A stretch of DNA of 64,000 nucleotides from Pristionchus mayeri. Its lineage: Eukaryota > Nematoda > Chromadorea > Rhabditida > Neodiplogasteridae. The stretch's first letter is position 1, and each line of letters opens with the position of its first letter. Below are positions 1-13,611 of this stretch, piece by piece. The position numbers and the translations under genes were made by a program. The notes beneath the pieces were generated by a model that saw nothing but the letters and a program-made list of their open reading frames with translations, was not told the DNA's origin and searched no databases. The stretch lies in assembly GCA_036245805.1 (NCBI GenBank), contig BTRK01000001.1, positions 8,246,001-8,310,000 on the forward strand, given 5' to 3'.

Positions 1-533
1 ATTATGTAGGTAAACCTTTTCTAATTGCCAAAACGTTGCTTGGGTCCCCCTCTTTTTAGAACCGCAAATACCGTATTCGAAAGAGCTCGACGCGGGCTAT
101 CACATATCCCAAAATCTATGGTACCTTTTCCTACACTTTTGGCTTAACCTACCATAACTGTAACTCAGTTCTAAAGAACATTCATGCCTTCTAGTTTTCA
201 TAGATCGATAGAGCTCGAAAAATAATCAGGGGCTCCTCAGAATGAAATTTCCCTCAAAATCGCTCTAGAAAAAAATATATACGCTGTTAAAGTTAGGGTC
301 GCAGGTAGGGTATTCAACGTAGTGACCTTAATAATGATCTCAGAACAAAATGACTTAGGGTGGTGTTATGGCATACCTAGGGGTGACTAAAAATGATGAA
401 AACATTTTTGCCATTACCTCTCCCAGATCGATTCTCTCGTGGCAGGCGTGATATTCCTTTCTGGACAGATTCCTTTACGCGTCTTCACTTGTCTCATCCG
501 ATGAACCGATCAAAAAGGAGAATGAGAGACTGC
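1..533. other. No gene recognised
   Basis: AT-rich DNA. The reading frame at 393-737 runs through the loop of the neighbouring hairpin and ends in low-complexity Arg/Glu codons. No exon-like splice pairs were seen. Confidence 0.5.
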
Positions 534-842
534 CAAATTGTAGAGCATTATGTGCTGAACATTTTATCAGTTGAAAGTAAGATTCTATCTTTTCATATAC
601 GCGAGCTACAGTTCCTAGAACTAGACAGAAAACGACGGCGGAGGTGCTCCAGAGAGCGCCAATTGGAGGGGAGGGAGAGGGAGGTCAGGTGGAGAGAGCG
701 CGAGACGGTTAGAGCGCGCGCTCTCGAGGGATTCTAGCCCGTTTCTATCCAACTTCTAAGTTATGCAGCTCGCGTAAATGGAAAGATAGAAGCTTACTTT
801 CAACAGATAAAATGTTCAGCACATAATGATCTACAATTTGGT
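534..842. repeat. Fold-back element with purine-rich loop
   Basis: The left arm (534-606) and right arm (767-842) are imperfect reverse complements of about 73 bp, sharing the words attgtagagcattatgtgct and aacattttatcagttgaaag in opposite orientation. The loop (about 607-766) is strongly GA-rich. A similar GA-rich tract lies at 8450-8515, beside another fold-back. It is probably a small non-autonomous DNA transposon. No transposase is present and the family is not recognised. Confidence 0.75.
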
Positions 843-1692
843 GCAACTCACTAATCGATATCTCAAAATCGTTTGGGGGAGTCGTGTTTCGGAATTATTT
901 GATTACCAATGAGGCAAAATAGATTTCAACTGTGGTCATCCTTTGTCAATTGTTCTAGAACTTGTTTCTACATTACATCCAATACATTTCACTGGATCTG
1001 GCGTTGAATGGACGCAACATACCGGGTATTTTGCACCTTCCCAGTTTTTAGTTCGTAAGTTCTACAATTCGAAGCTATGAGCGAATGCACATGAAAATGA
1101 TGTGTTTCTGGTATTGAAATATGTTTCTACAGTGTATTGATTCAATTCTGACCCTAAATGACCCTATAGCGATATAGGAAACATTCCGTCTATACCCGGC
1201 CCATTAGCCGGATAGTACTTAAACGAGAGCAGCATTATTACGCATAGCTTCCAGACCTTCATTTTTTGATAGGAAAGAGTACTTATAGGGACCTATCGAC
1301 TAAGCATGAAAACCCAATACCTTTTTGGTATTTCGTGATTTACAAAATTTTTCGCCACATCAGACCCCCTGGCTTCAAGTTAGCGTTTCTGACGCATCCA
1401 AAGAAAGCAAAATGTTCCTCGAACCATCCTCTTTCTGTCATATGTTGACTATTTTTCATATCTTTATTGCAAAGTTCCGAAAAACAGCTCCAAAGTTCGG
1501 TGTTTTCAGAAAAAAGTGTGACTCCGCCCACTTCGAAGACGTACCACGTCGAGAAAAAAAATTTTCTTCGGAAAACGGCCAACGCCATTTGAAAGAGCGC
1601 GTTTCGATGTAATATTCACATTGTTTTCGGCCCGATTGCTGATAATGAATTTTCACGTCCCGGCCTATCTCGAGTCTCTCCCGATTCATCTC
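843..1692. other. No gene recognised
   Basis: Overlapping short frames on both strands at 1266-1689 have no splice sites, no homology I recognise and no consistent codon bias. The stretch looks like decayed intergenic DNA. Confidence 0.45.
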
Positions 1693-1988
1693 TTAAAGGA
1701 GTGACCCGGGGAATGTTCAGCCACCCATAGTGATAGTGTGGATACTGTAGAGGCCACTCACCCGATCAGAAATCACTTTATCCGAAGTTCCACAGACGAC
1801 TCTGAGGCTATTTACATACGCGCAAAGTTCATTGATAGCGCAGGGTCGTGGCTGGTTCAGACATGTTTCACGAGTTCCACTTGTGTTTCGCCTCTTTCTC
1901 TGGGTAAATTCGCTACAGTTTCCCATTGAGAGCGCAGAATTTTCGTGGTATGACTCCCTAAAATTCACTCCCCGGAGCACGCCTTTAA
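1693..1988 (-). mobile_element. E1 element, TTAA-flanked MITE (piggyBac-like)
   Basis: About 0.3 kb, bounded by TTAA on both sides, with termini related to AGGAGTGCTCCGGGGAATG and its complement. It is one of six copies in the window (others at 3919, 13612 plus its mirror at 19447-19615, 27828 and 43531). This copy is inverted relative to the 3919 and 43531 copies. TTAA target choice is the hallmark of piggyBac-type elements. There is no transposase, so it would have to be mobilised in trans. Confidence 0.75.
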
Positions 1989-2154
1989 ATACTGCATATT
2001 AGTGCACAAGTAAAGTAATACTGCAATTGAAACTTCGATGGAATAATTTGAAAGTGTTTTTCCCCAAACAATCGCCCTGCAATTTCCTATTATATTCTCT
2101 ACAAAATACTCATCATTCCGTTCCATTCTTTCCGAATTCTGTGTAGTGATGAAA

Positions 2155-5100
2155 GACTGCTCACTCATCCGCGTACATCTTCACTAACTGAGGCGTCGTG
2201 GCGGATGCAAAGGCTACTGAAGCTTCTGAAAAAAGAGGAGCGGCTTTTAGCACCAATTTATGCTACAATTATTTCTCGTTTTATCGTTGTTCATCGCTAC
2301 TGTGTTAAATAGTTGATAATAATGGAAACTATATTTCTCCAGGTAACTCTCCATTTCTTCCACGCTACAGAACTCTAAGGAAGGAATTCGCTACAATTGG
2401 CTCGAGTTTGCCTGCTCAGAAATAATAATATTATGCCCATGTAAGAGCGGATCCCTATCAAGCGTGACCAGTGTGCACGCCAAATTAAGGATTTTGGAGG
2501 TAGTGAATGTGAAATTCCTTGCACCAATGTATGTTTCCAATTAAAGCTCAGAAATATGAGAATTGTTAGTGCTCTCCTGATTCTATAATCATCTAGCAGA
2601 AAGTGGCGCTCCAATTGTACGGGTCCGATTACTTTTCTCATATTTCAAGGGTGTTATTGTTTCTGTTAATGTAATTATAAAACATGCAAATTCTTTCCAA
2701 ACCTCAATCACAATCTGCAGATCGATTTCCACGTCTTGTAATTCCTCCTTCAGCGACCGTATTTTCGCAAGAAACCATCTGACCGATACTCTCCAATTTC
2801 CTACTCGTACCCACTAAGCTCGATCTCATAATTACGTGGCTGATACTTTCATTTTTTTAAATTCCATCATCGGAAAATGGATTAAATTGTAGCCGGCATG
2901 AGGCTCGATTAATCTAGTAGAGGAGGAACCCATATATCACTAGTTGTTCGCATTTTACTGTTCAGTACAATGTCAATTCTCGCTGTAAGCGCCTAATATT
3001 ATGATGTATATTGGGCACGTGGGACATTGTGATGAATTTGATTGTGTTTTTTTTCTAATTGAACAAAATGTAAAAATAAAAATTGTTACCCAACCTTCAG
3101 CTCATCGTATCTCAATTACCTATTATCTCCAATGCGAGGAAGGAAAAAATTCTTTCTCGAATTCTTTCGCATGTTCCCTCCTCCATCTCCCTCCTCTTCA
3201 TTTGATAAATTGAGTGCTACTCTATCAACCTCAGGAGAGAAAGAGGGACTACGTTCCGCAGAAATGTATTCTCTAAGTACTTTCGCGCTATCGATGTGCA
3301 TCTGTACCAAAGGTAGAACGCAGAAAAACGCAAGCGAAATGCGTCAGGTGATTCTTCGTTTCTCCCTTGCTTCATCATTCCGGGGAACGCAACAGCCACA
3401 ATAAAGTGCGCATTGGTATCCGAACGATAAATCTCCGAATTTATAAAAGTCTTCGGCATCACTGTTACAGATCGAACAGAGATGCACACACGGAATGATT
3501 GAATGCAACTTCTTGTTACCCCTTGTTTATTGCACTTGTTCACGTTCTATTGACTGTAACCTTCGTTGATATGCATGTCAATCCAATGGTCCCAAGTTGC
3601 AGAGTTCGTCACAAAGCTCCCGTGTGACCATTTTCGACTCCTGAACCAGGGAATCATCAAACATGGCTCTCGCTGTATAATTTAAGAGAGAAAATGGTTA
3701 TTGTGTTTTACGAACGAAAAAAAATGTACTCAATAACAATAATCTTAATCATAGGAATCAGTGGGCGCACTCCTGACTATTCATGAGACAAATATGATAA
3801 AGATGCAGACTGTATCCATCCTCTTTAGGCATCCGCTCCATCCACTCGAATGACGCGTGACCACAGCCACTCGCCCCTTTTGCATCCCCATCATAAGGAC
3901 TCCGAATGGAAGTCCTGATTAAAGGAGTGCTAAAGGAGAGCTTCCGGGGAATGAATGTTACCGAGTCCCACTACGAACATTCTGCGCTCTCAGTGGGAAA
4001 CTGTAGCAAATTTACCCCTAGATCGAGACGGCAACTAAGTAGAGCGAGTGAAACATAAACCAAACAGGCGGAGACCCTGCGCTTTCAATCAACTTCACGC
4101 GGATGTAAATAGCCTTAGAGGCGTCTGTGGAACTTAGCACAACATGTTTTATGATCGCGTGAGTGAGCTCTACAACATCCACGCTATCACTATGGGTGAC
4201 TGAACATTCCCCGGAGCACCCCTTTAAACATCTTACATTCAGAAAGGGAATTCAATTAGGAGCATGAGAACTACACTACAATTCCCCCACGCCTCCATCA
4301 ACTTCTCCGCCACAGCATACAATGGAATTCGGAATTGATCCGCTATTCACTGGTTTCAGCAAATGCTCAAAATTTTGTTGACATTTTCATCATCGATATG
4401 AAAGCGATATTGATTCCAGAATTCATGTTCCACTGGCATACTACAAATGATCATCCGCCTTTTACTAGCGGGAAGTTCCGACTCCTTCTTCAGTGACTGC
4501 AGTGTGATTCTTTCCTTGATAAACAATTCACAAATTAACGGGCGTTGTCGGAAAATAAATCGGAAATTCAAGTACTAGATAGTGACAATTTTTTTGCGTT
4601 CGAATAGATTTATTAATCAAGGATCAATGTGATCCTGCCCGAAGCTGGTATTTAAATATGATATTTATTAAAATTTTGTTTCGAAAATTGAAGTCCAAAT
4701 CGCTAAAAAAACTGTCAAAAGCTCCTCTGTAGCTAAAAATTTGGTCAGTAAAAGGTGATTTTCAAAAGTGTTTCACAAAAAGAAAGAGCGATGCTGCATT
4801 TGTGTTTCACATATTCTACAACATCGATATCGCTTCCCGGAATCTGATCGGCGACGCCTAGACTTTGTAACTACACAAATCAATAACAGAGTACAATTAC
4901 AGCATTCACTTATCCATCTTGCTCATGAATCCACTCACTCCACTCGTGTGACGCGTGAGATCATTCGCTAATACATTCTGCCCATCTACAGGCGGAAACT
5001 CGGAATGAAAACAATGTTTGCAATCAGACTTTGATCATATTTTTTATTATTATGAAGGTTCTCCTACGATAACTTATGGCAAGGCTGCAACGTTGAACTT

Positions 5101-5250
5101 CCCTGTCGGTATCCTGCAGGGATCAAATTGAAAAACATTGTTTTCCAGAGCTTGCTCATACTCCTGATCTATCCAATTTAATGACTCGATTGACGCGCGA
5201 GATCATCAGCGCCATCCGGACCATCAGCATGCTGAGAGCCGGACCGATGA
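2155..5250 (-). repeat. R dispersed repeat, first degenerate unit
   Basis: A mosaic of blocks that recur across the window in similar order: a block around the word gcagaagtggcgctcc (2330-2650), a block containing gatcgaacagagatgcac (3300-3640), a block containing tttgtgtttcacatattct, and a block with acgcgtga...ggactccgaa (3840-3925). A final block is tagagctt/catgagaactacactac...attcactgg (4250-4380). Parts are repeated again at 4790-5240. Minus-strand reading of several blocks gives similar peptides in different copies, suggesting an old protein-coding source. It is interrupted by an E1 element at 3919-4227. Confidence 0.55.
3919..4227 (+). mobile_element. E1 element inserted in R repeat
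   Basis: TTAA at both ends with the right terminus cattccccggagcacccctt. The left terminus carries a small tandem duplication (aaaggagtgct followed by aaaggagagct). The flanks (ggactccgaatggaagtcctgat on the left, acatcttacattcag on the right) are continuous in uninterrupted R copies near 16005 and 51985, so this is a clean insertion. Confidence 0.8.
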
Positions 5251-5324
5251 ATTGATATTTACTATGTTTTATGTTTTTGCATAGTCTGCAATACCTTCTT
5301 GTTTATAAATCGAGTCATCCTTAT

Positions 5325-7222
5325 TGATATTGCTCATCCTTTTTGCGAAATTTAATAGAAGTGTTGCACCGAAAAAAAGAGATAATGTTTCAATCGGTTT
5401 ATGTTTATCTCTATTTTCCCTCCTCTTTCTTCCCATATGTAAGATATATCTCATGCAATGGTTATATTCCCTCGCCTACTCTATCCTTCTTCCCCTCCTC
5501 TTCAATTGCTAAATTTATCGAAACTGTTGCTGCTCTGACTGCAACTGAGAAAAATATGGACTTACAAATCAATTGATGTTTACTTTGTTTTCTCTGGGAA
5601 TCGTTGTTCTTCCCTGCAATTAATTAGTTAGCAATAATCGAAATGCTAATTATCCCGGTAACTCTCCGTTTCCTCCTCTCTACATAATTTTAGGAAACGA
5701 ATTCGAAACAATCATAGTCTCAATTATGTCTCAAAATAATGCCCATATTAGAGTGGAAAGAGACACTGTCAAGCGTGAATAGCATCAACTCCAAATTAAG
5801 GAGCCACGCTGAGGGGAATATATGGGAAAGTCCTTGGATAAAAACATTGTTTTGTTCCACGAGAAAAAAATGGAAAGTATTATTGCCCTTCGCCTCTGCG
5901 GTCATCTATAGCAGAAGTGGCGTTCATATACTGCGGGTTAGATTGCTTAACGATTTTTATTTCAAAAACGAACCAATTAACGTTTTCCAAATAACTATAC
6001 TCGCCAATGCAGTCGATTATTCCCGTTGTCTATGTTGTAAGGAAGGACTTCTCACTCCTCCGTGTATCTCTTCACTTGTAGCAAGCGTAGGGCAGAAACC
6101 TGCTCTGGTAGCAGCTGTTGAGAATTAGGGACGGTTAGCAGTGTAAATTGATTCTCTAAGAAGCATTGTTATGTCGCTGTGCATCGCAAAGAAAGTAAGA
6201 ATGCAAAAATAAATCGAAATTCATCAGGTGATTCTTCGTCTCTCCTTCTCTTCATCTTTCTTGGAACCGCACTCGCTATAATGACATCGCGATTATTTAC
6301 GAAACAATAATATTTCACATTTACAAAAGTTTTTGCAAAAACTACGATATATGAAACAGAGATTCAAACAAGGAATAATTTACCGCAATTTTTCATTGCG
6401 TTTTCTTCATCGCACGTTTGCTAGAGACTTTATCTTTCTTTCTCGTACCTTTCGCTCCAATAGTTACATGTATACGATGCTGAGGTCGCCGTAACGTTAG
6501 CCCTTGATCATTTTCGAGTCTTATGCAAAGGTCGTATCAAATATCGTCCTTTTCCCTTACACTCATTCACAGAAAAAAAAATGAGTTTGTTGTATTTTGA
6601 AAAAAAGACAGAACGAAATCGCATTTCTGTTTCAATTATTCTATAATCCAACAATATTATTGCTTCATAGGTCTCAGTTGATCCACCACACGTAATCGGG
6701 AAAATATCAAAAACGAACAGTCTGAACTCATCCCTCCTCATCCTATCCAATCATTCATTCCATCCACTTGAATCATCCGTGACCTGTGTCTCCTGCATAT
6801 CCATCTGGCGGAATCGACGTAACCCATCCGAAGACGCGACGCATTGTGCGCGCGTTGCGTTTATGAGAGAGTATGCACAACTGAGAGAGTACTGGAATAG
6901 GCAACTTCAATCTGATCCTTCCTGGCCTTCCCCTTGGGCTATTATAGATTTTTCGCATTTTGTATATTCTTTCTCAACAAATTCGACCATCGACTATTCG
7001 ATTGAGGAAAAAATAGGGGGTCAATTTCGTCATCGTTGGGTAGCTTTTAACCAATTTTTTAAACATCTTACATTCAGGAAGGAAATCCAATTAAGAGCTT
7101 GAGAACTACACTACAACTCCCCCACGCCTCCATCAACTTCTCCATCACAGCATACAATGGAATTCGTAACTAATTCATCTCGCTATTCACTGATTTCATC
7201 AAATGCCCAAAAACTTGTTGAC
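5325..7222 (-). repeat. R dispersed repeat, second unit
   Basis: This is the most complete run of R blocks: 5325-5580 (gtgttgcaccgaaa...), 5690-5990 (gcagaagtggcgttc), 6050-6130, 6175-6520, 6615-6680, 6740-6860 and 7060-7222. The same order recurs in the left arm of the palindrome at 14980-16180, which defines a unit of roughly 2 kb. In the minus frame the first block reads FFGATLLLNF, matched by FGATPLLNYPK near 56500 and DATPLLEYPK near 53290. All copies seen are broken by stops and indels. Confidence 0.55.
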
Positions 7223-8527
7223 ATTTTCATCTTCGATTAGAAACCAATATTTATTACAAAATTTTAAAAATCGAAATTGTAAGCTGCAATAACATCATGA
7301 TCCTTCATTCCGCACAAAAATAACAGCGATATTTGTGCAGAATGAAGTGGAACATGATGATCATCTCCGACGAGAACCCCTTCATGAAAGGTTTCATGAT
7401 TTCACTGTGCAGAGGCTTTCCTGATTCTTAGCCGTTCTACCAGATTCTCCTCAATTGTAATTATTTTATGACAAAAATAACGAAGAGGAATCAAATCACA
7501 ATCCCCGTTCCACGGTCATAGCAGAGCTGGCACATCAAATCAACAATTAGTGTGATAATACGACCATCTAGCATAAGTGGCTCCACAAAGCAGCAGGTCA
7601 CTTGTGTAAACATTTCCATTTCGCACTTTCAAAATTACTATTTCCCCGTAATTTCCCCGGAAACGATGTAAGCAACGTGTTTTGTATGAGATATTGTATT
7701 TTTTTTTTTGGGGGGGGGGAGACTCGTAATGTCCATAACCAATTTGAGAAACATTTGATTCCGATCTGGAGTAATAAATCTATATACATCTTAAACCTAT
7801 TTTACACAATTCTGATCAGATGTATGCTGACCAGAAGTGTGTAAATTATTAAGCAAAGCTGAATTGTCTTCATGACACATACTCGCTATTTCTATGTTCG
7901 CAAGAGAGACCGTACACTGTTTCGCCGTTCAGAGAACAAACGTTTTTGAATTAATCGTCGATTTTTTTTAAATAAAAAAATCGCATTTGTGTTTCACATA
8001 TTCGACAACTCAGTTTTAGTTTCACGGCATTCAATGTGATCCTTCATGATCGGGAAAATAAATACTAAAATGAAAGCACAGCGTGCACTGAACTCGTCCT
8101 CTCCTGAATCCACTCCAATCTTCCGCTCCCTATACTTTCGCAAGGTGGTTGACAGAAATCATCACACAGGCCTATTTCTGGGGTTAATGTGTCCCTATGG
8201 GACTGATTAGGATCATACTTTTTGAATTAGGTCGATATCTAATGTTTGAGTCAAGATATGGGCCAAAATGTGGGTGAATCGAGCATAACGTGAAAGGTCC
8301 AAAAAGCGAGACGAGAGAAAGAGGGGCGGAGCCTATTTCTACATTGTATTTTCAATTCTCGAAACGATCGGGTAGGGCTTCGCCGATCTCTAGGGAGAAA
8401 GAAACGGGGCTTTCTCGTATTTAGGGTGCTCTCTAGTCACGCCGGGTGAGAGACGGGTGGAGGGAGGGGAGGGAGAGGAAGGAGAGACGCGGAGAGAGTC
8501 ACGAGCCATGCGCGTTTCGAAATCGAA
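7223..8527. other. R fragments and low-complexity DNA, no gene
   Basis: It contains short R-like pieces (7500-7590, 7980-8060), an A/T then G homopolymer junction near 7702-7720, and a purine-rich tract at 8290-8515. No exon-like structure was found. Confidence 0.45.
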
Positions 8528-8812
8528 GAGACACATTATGAGTTCGCAACCAAATCACTAGTTTAAAAATGAATTTGGAAGCTCTTTTCATTCTCTATAG
8601 AATGAGCCTCCGTGACCCTGGAAAATCCTTTTCTCAGTAGGTCAGCATACGAGTTTTATAGTTTTCTAGGCTAAGTCGCTCTATAAAACTTGTATGCTGA
8701 CCTACTTAGAGATGGATTTTCCAGGGTCACGGAAGCTCATTCGATAGAGGATGAAAAGAGCTTCCAAATTCATTTTTGAACTAGTGAGTTGGTTGCGAAT
8801 GAAGTCTGTGTC
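8528..8812. repeat. Compact fold-back element
   Basis: Arms of about 120 bp (8541-8660 and 8681-8800) are near-perfect reverse complements, sharing ggtcagcatacgagttttat and gaatttggaagctctttt in opposite orientation, with a loop of about 20 bp. The outer ends (gacacat / tgtgtccc) are also roughly complementary. It is predicted to extrude as a long hairpin. It sits within R-type DNA. Confidence 0.8.
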
Positions 8813-9406
8813 CCCCTAATCTCGCTTTCGAGGGGGAAAGTGTCAGAGCCGAGTGGGCGGAGCTTGCGGTGTCTACCTATACTCGAGTGACAAGTGAGGT
8901 CTTAATCTCGCGATTTCCGCGGCCGGAAAATCAAAGCGGGAAAGGTAAGTTGACATTTATGAAATTTTACTTTTATGCACGTTCGCCAAGTAATTGTTAG
9001 CTAGCGTCGTTTCAGAAAACTTATGGTGAGGTTGCAACTCCGAATCACCATAAACATTTTTCTGACCAATGTTCACTTGTAAGAAAAAAAGCCAGGAACG
9101 AGATAACAGTTGAAAAAACAGCGAAATAACGTAGTTAAATATGAGTTTCACTATTTATTAAACACAAATTTCGTTTCAAAAGCAGTCGATTAAGTCCAGC
9201 TAGGCTTTCAATATAACGAGCCATATTGATCGATATCCTCACTTCCTACGGATCTATCTGTCCATCAGTGACGTAGCATACTTACTTTCAAATTATAAGT
9301 TAATTAAAAGAGTATTCTGCGAACGATTATTTCAAGCATGACTTTCATACGTCGAATTCACAGCGACCTGTGATCCGTTTACGTTTTGTCCGTTAAATTG
9401 TGTTCG

Positions 9407-9426
9407 CCCCCCCCCCCCCCCCCCCC
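9407..9426. repeat. Poly-C run of 20
   Basis: An uninterrupted run of C residues in otherwise AT-rich DNA. Homopolymer runs like this are typical of C. elegans-group genomes and are also a common site of sequencing length error. Confidence 0.8.
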
Positions 9427-9562
9427 GAGAAGGTGAGATGGCCTGAAGACATAAATGAGACGATGTAAGCCTACTGCCCGAATAGTTAATATTATGTCCA
9501 CCAAAGTGCAGTATGCAATATGCGAACAAGTTTGGCAAAACATGTCCTATCCTAGAACATAC

Positions 9563-10430
9563 TACAGTTGCGGACAAAAGTTTAGCACCAAATTTCAAAT
9601 GATCATAACTTCTTTCAAAATTGAGATAAAGACTTACGGTTTGGAGCATTCGAGAGATACACCCCAGGATGTTATCGACATATGGATGATGTGCTGAAAC
9701 CTAAATGTCGCGTGTTACAAAATTTATTTTCCCGAAGATCTTTCGATTTAATTTTTTTAAACCTCAGCCGAACTGAGCTATGAAGTCAAATTCATTTTGA
9801 TGAGAGTACCTCCCCCGATGATGCGAATACACTATCCAGCGAGTTTGGTGCTTCTCGATGAGAATCGGTCTATCGATTCTCCGAGACTTCACAAATTTTG
9901 TTTTTTGGCTATATCTTCGGAACAAATTGAGCTAAAGGGTAAAAATTTCACAGGTATCATACTGTCATGTTGGAGCAACAACCTGCCAAGTTTTATAGCG
10001 AACGGAGTAAAAATTGCAAAATTCGAAAAATTGTGTTCACCAATTTTCAACCACATGAAAACTCAATTTGTTCCGAAGATATAGCAAAAAAACAAAATTT
10101 GTGATGTCTCGGAAAATCGATAGACCGATTCTCATCGAGAAGCACCAAACTCGCTGGATAGTGGATTCGCATCATCGGGGGAGGTACTCTCATCAAAATG
10201 AATTTGACTTCATAGATCAGTTCGGCTGAGGTTTAAAAAAATAAAATCGAAAGATCTTCGGGAAAATAAATTTTGTAATCCGCGACATTTAGGTTTCAGC
10301 ACATTATTCATTTGCCGATAATATCCTGGGGTGTATCTCTCGAATGCTCCAAACCGTAAGTCTTTATCTTAATTTTGAAAGAAGTTATGATTATTTGAAA
10401 TTTGGTGCTAAACTTTTGTCCGCAACTGTA
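9563..10430. mobile_element. Tc1-like palindromic MITE
   Basis: Ends read TACAGTTGCGGACAAAAGTT on the left and the complement on the right (10411-10430), with TA at both borders, which is the Tc1/mariner target. The inverted arms are long (about 370 bp each, 9563-9935 and 10055-10430), leaving a centre of roughly 100 bp. The sequence contains no intact transposase frame. The frame at 10344-10598 is simply the right arm read through its edge. Confidence 0.8.
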
Positions 10431-10459
10431 TCTGGGAAAATCAACATGTTTCTTCAGCG

Positions 10460-11035
10460 ACTTGGATCTGGCCTAAAATTCGAATTCCTACTCACTTCAC
10501 CAATAGGTCGCCTCGTCGAGGGAAACCGACGAGCATCGCCAGAATTTCGTTCGATCATGATGTTGAAAAAAATACTACGGCAGCACCGATTTCTTTAAAT
10601 CGACTCCGATCACTGCGGCGGTAGAGGCGCTGCATTCTCTGGCAAATTCTAAGACTTTTTTTTGCTCCAGCGAATTTTTCGATCAGATTCCATCTAAAGC
10701 TAGAAATCGATATTTCCTCTTTTAATTCGGATACAATTTCAATTCCCCAGAAATTTCTCAAGAACCCCACAAATATTAGCATTGATTTAGTTTTTGCTTG
10801 AGCCGGTACACACAGGAGAAAGGCGCAATTTAAAATTTTCTGGAAGTCAGTCAAAATGAATTATGAATGAATTATGGTGTAATTTTTGGGTTACGGTAAG
10901 TGAGTGCAACATGTGGGCGACTTTTCCCAATTGGTGTATAATAGTGTAAAATCGATTTTCAGACCATCGGTTTCCCTCGACAAGACCGACCTATTGGTGA
11001 AGTCAGTTGGAGTTCGAATTTTTGGTCAGTGCCAA
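10460..11035. repeat. Fold-back with short arms
   Basis: Arms at 10460-10531 and 10968-11035 share caccaataggtcg and gaggg-aaaccga in inverted orientation. The 430-bp interior has no coding support. Directly adjacent to the Tc1-like element. Confidence 0.6.
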
Positions 11036-12150
11036 GTTTATTTTATAGCAAAAACAGAATTCACATTATCAAAAAAATTAAAATTTGGAATGTCATTTAA
11101 AAATCCACGCTCGAGAAAATATTTTTACATTTTCGTTATATTACATAACAAATAGTGATGCTCTACAGTGTTGATCGATAAGGCTTTAAAGTATACAAAA
11201 ACAAAGTCGCATTTTCACATCCTGATCATAGTTTCGAGGCTCATAATTGATAAATAACCATTTATGAGTGTAAACAATGAATTATAATTTCTCTGACCTG
11301 CAAATCCTCTCATAAGATGTTTATTGAAGAGCAGGAGTCGGGACATTGACATGGTTTTATCATATCTTTCGCTCCACTAGAAGTGAGCGGCCGTTCTAGA
11401 ATTTGCCGTGCAGTCGCTCTTAATAATGGAAAAATGAACGAATTCGAATTTGAGTTTTGTCCATTCTTTAACATCTATTTCATTCTGCGGCATTCGACAC
11501 AAGATCGTCTCTCTCAAATAAATCTCACATATAATACAATACTAATGTAACAAAATGCGAAGCCTTCTCCGTTACCCCGATAAAGTGTTCGATTGATAAA
11601 CACAAATCGAACAGAAAATCACTACTGAGGTAAACATATCATCGCACACATCCTCCCCCCCCCCTTGCCAATCTTCTCAAATCACCCTCTCCATGCATTC
11701 TCTTCACGCGTGAGATCATCCACCGCCAGAAGGTCGGACATAGAAGAAATGGGATGACTTGATATATTTTTAGCAGTTTTTAGAAATTTAAACATCGAAC
11801 ATTCAATTGTGAAGCTCTCTTTCGAGAGCTCATGATGAGCGCCAGATCGGCGGGAGTTTTTCCGAGAAACCACACAAAAAATGAGATGAAAGCTCTTTTT
11901 AACCTCACATTTGTCCTCGTCTACTCACAATTCAGTACCGAGCAGAACAACGAATGAGGAAACTACTTTAAAAGGCAGAGATTGGGCAGAGACAGGTAAA
12001 GAATATATTATTGCAGAACATATGAAAATATGGAAATACGTAATTATCATGATTCTAATTCCCTGTAACATCTGTTTTATACCTCTGCACTGTCGCATGA
12101 TAAATAATTATTATTGCATCGTTATGCATCTCTACCAAAGCAAGAATAGC
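11036..12150. other. No gene; scattered R pieces
   Basis: A short R-like block (acgcgtgagatcatcc at about 11700) and a C-rich run near 11652 are present. The piece at 11300-11345 resembles 62285-62335. I see nothing gene-like. Confidence 0.4.
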
Positions 12151-13495
12151 GAATGATGGGAGAGCATGCAGGAGGAGAAAAAGTGTGCGCTGTTGTATGT
12201 TTACATTAATAGTGATTTCTTAGACCAATGTGATCAAAGCCGTTAAACATTATCGATGTATCAGGGATGGTTTAACGCTTTTCGGTTACATTGGTATTGA
12301 ATTGCATTGAAAATATACGAGACCAAGTTCAAGGATTGAGTATTGAATTATGTGAAACGGTATCGCTATTGCTGGACAGGTGAAGCTCAAATGTGGGTCT
12401 TTATTTTGCTTTATTCATGATTGATACACAATTGCTTCAGTTTTTTCTTGTCATTGAAAATGTAAGGGAATATAGCATTGTCCGCCGCCATCACAACGTG
12501 CTCTACGACGACATATTCAAATTAAATATGCGACTTCTAGTGGAGCGGCAGGTGCGAGAAAGGAGAGAAAAATCATCCAATATGTTATCATCTGACGGAG
12601 ATCATCCGACCTAGTGCCGCGAACACGTACAACACCTTTTCGCTTTAAATGATGTACTAAATGTGTTTAAAAGATTCTTTACAAGATAACAACATCACAT
12701 CATTCTCCTCCTTTTTCGATTCCATATGCGTGCTGCCGGCCCATGGAAGGTTCGTGTAGAACTGCAGAAGGAAATTTAATTAAATACATAAAAAATCTCC
12801 AAATCTAAATATGTACTTTTCTATACACTCCTACTAATGCTGGTGTATCGAAACGACTGATAGTTTTTCAGAAAATAAGGTTATTTTTCAACATGATGAT
12901 TTCAACCGACATAGATGAAATATTTTGCATTCCCACTGTTCAAATAGTTTTCGCCCTTTATTATGATCAGAGTGATTTTTTTCTGCTAGTCTATTTCGCG
13001 CCTCACTCTTGCAATACCTACCCTGCAACAACATGCAAACCATTATGTAGGATATTCAAAATGAAAAAAAATCAATATATTGCTCTCCTTTCTCGCACCT
13101 GCCGCTCCACTAGAAGTCGCATATTTAATTTGAATATGTCGTCGTAGATGTGATGGCGGCGGACAATGCTATATTCCCTTACATTTTCAATGACAAGAAA
13201 AAAACTCAAGCAATTGTGTATCAATCATGAATAAAGCAAAATAAAGACCCACATTTGAGCTTCACCTGTCCAGCAATAGCGATACCGTTTCACATAATCC
13301 AATACTCAATCCTTGAACTTGGTCTCGTATATTTTCAATGCAATTCAATACCAAAGTAACCGAAAAGCGTTAAACCATCCCTGATACATCGATAATGTTT
13401 AACGGCTTTGATCACATTGGTCTAAGAAATCACTATTAATGTAAACATACAACAGCGCACACTTTTTCTCCTCCTGCATGCTCTCCCATCATTCA
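12151..13495. repeat. Inverted repeat, 0.42-kb arms
   Basis: The left arm (12151-12567) and right arm (13083-13495) are almost exact reverse complements, for example gagcatgcaggaggagaaaa against its complement near 13480. The spacer is about 515 bp. The arms carry R-family words, so this looks like an inverted duplication within R. The short frames at 12393-12614 and 12893-13147 are by-products. Confidence 0.8.
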
Positions 13496-13611
13496 CTCCA
13501 CTCACTCGAATGACGCGTTAAATCCTCCATTATCACCAAGCAGAACGAAGGCGATGAATGCAATGATGCATTATTGTTTTAATGGACACCCCAACACTGT
13601 CTTACTTCGAA

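Noticed and set aside
393..737. Plus-strand open frame of 114 codons
   Set aside because: It runs through a hairpin arm and a GA-rich loop. The Arg/Glu-rich end is low complexity, and there is no homology or splice support.
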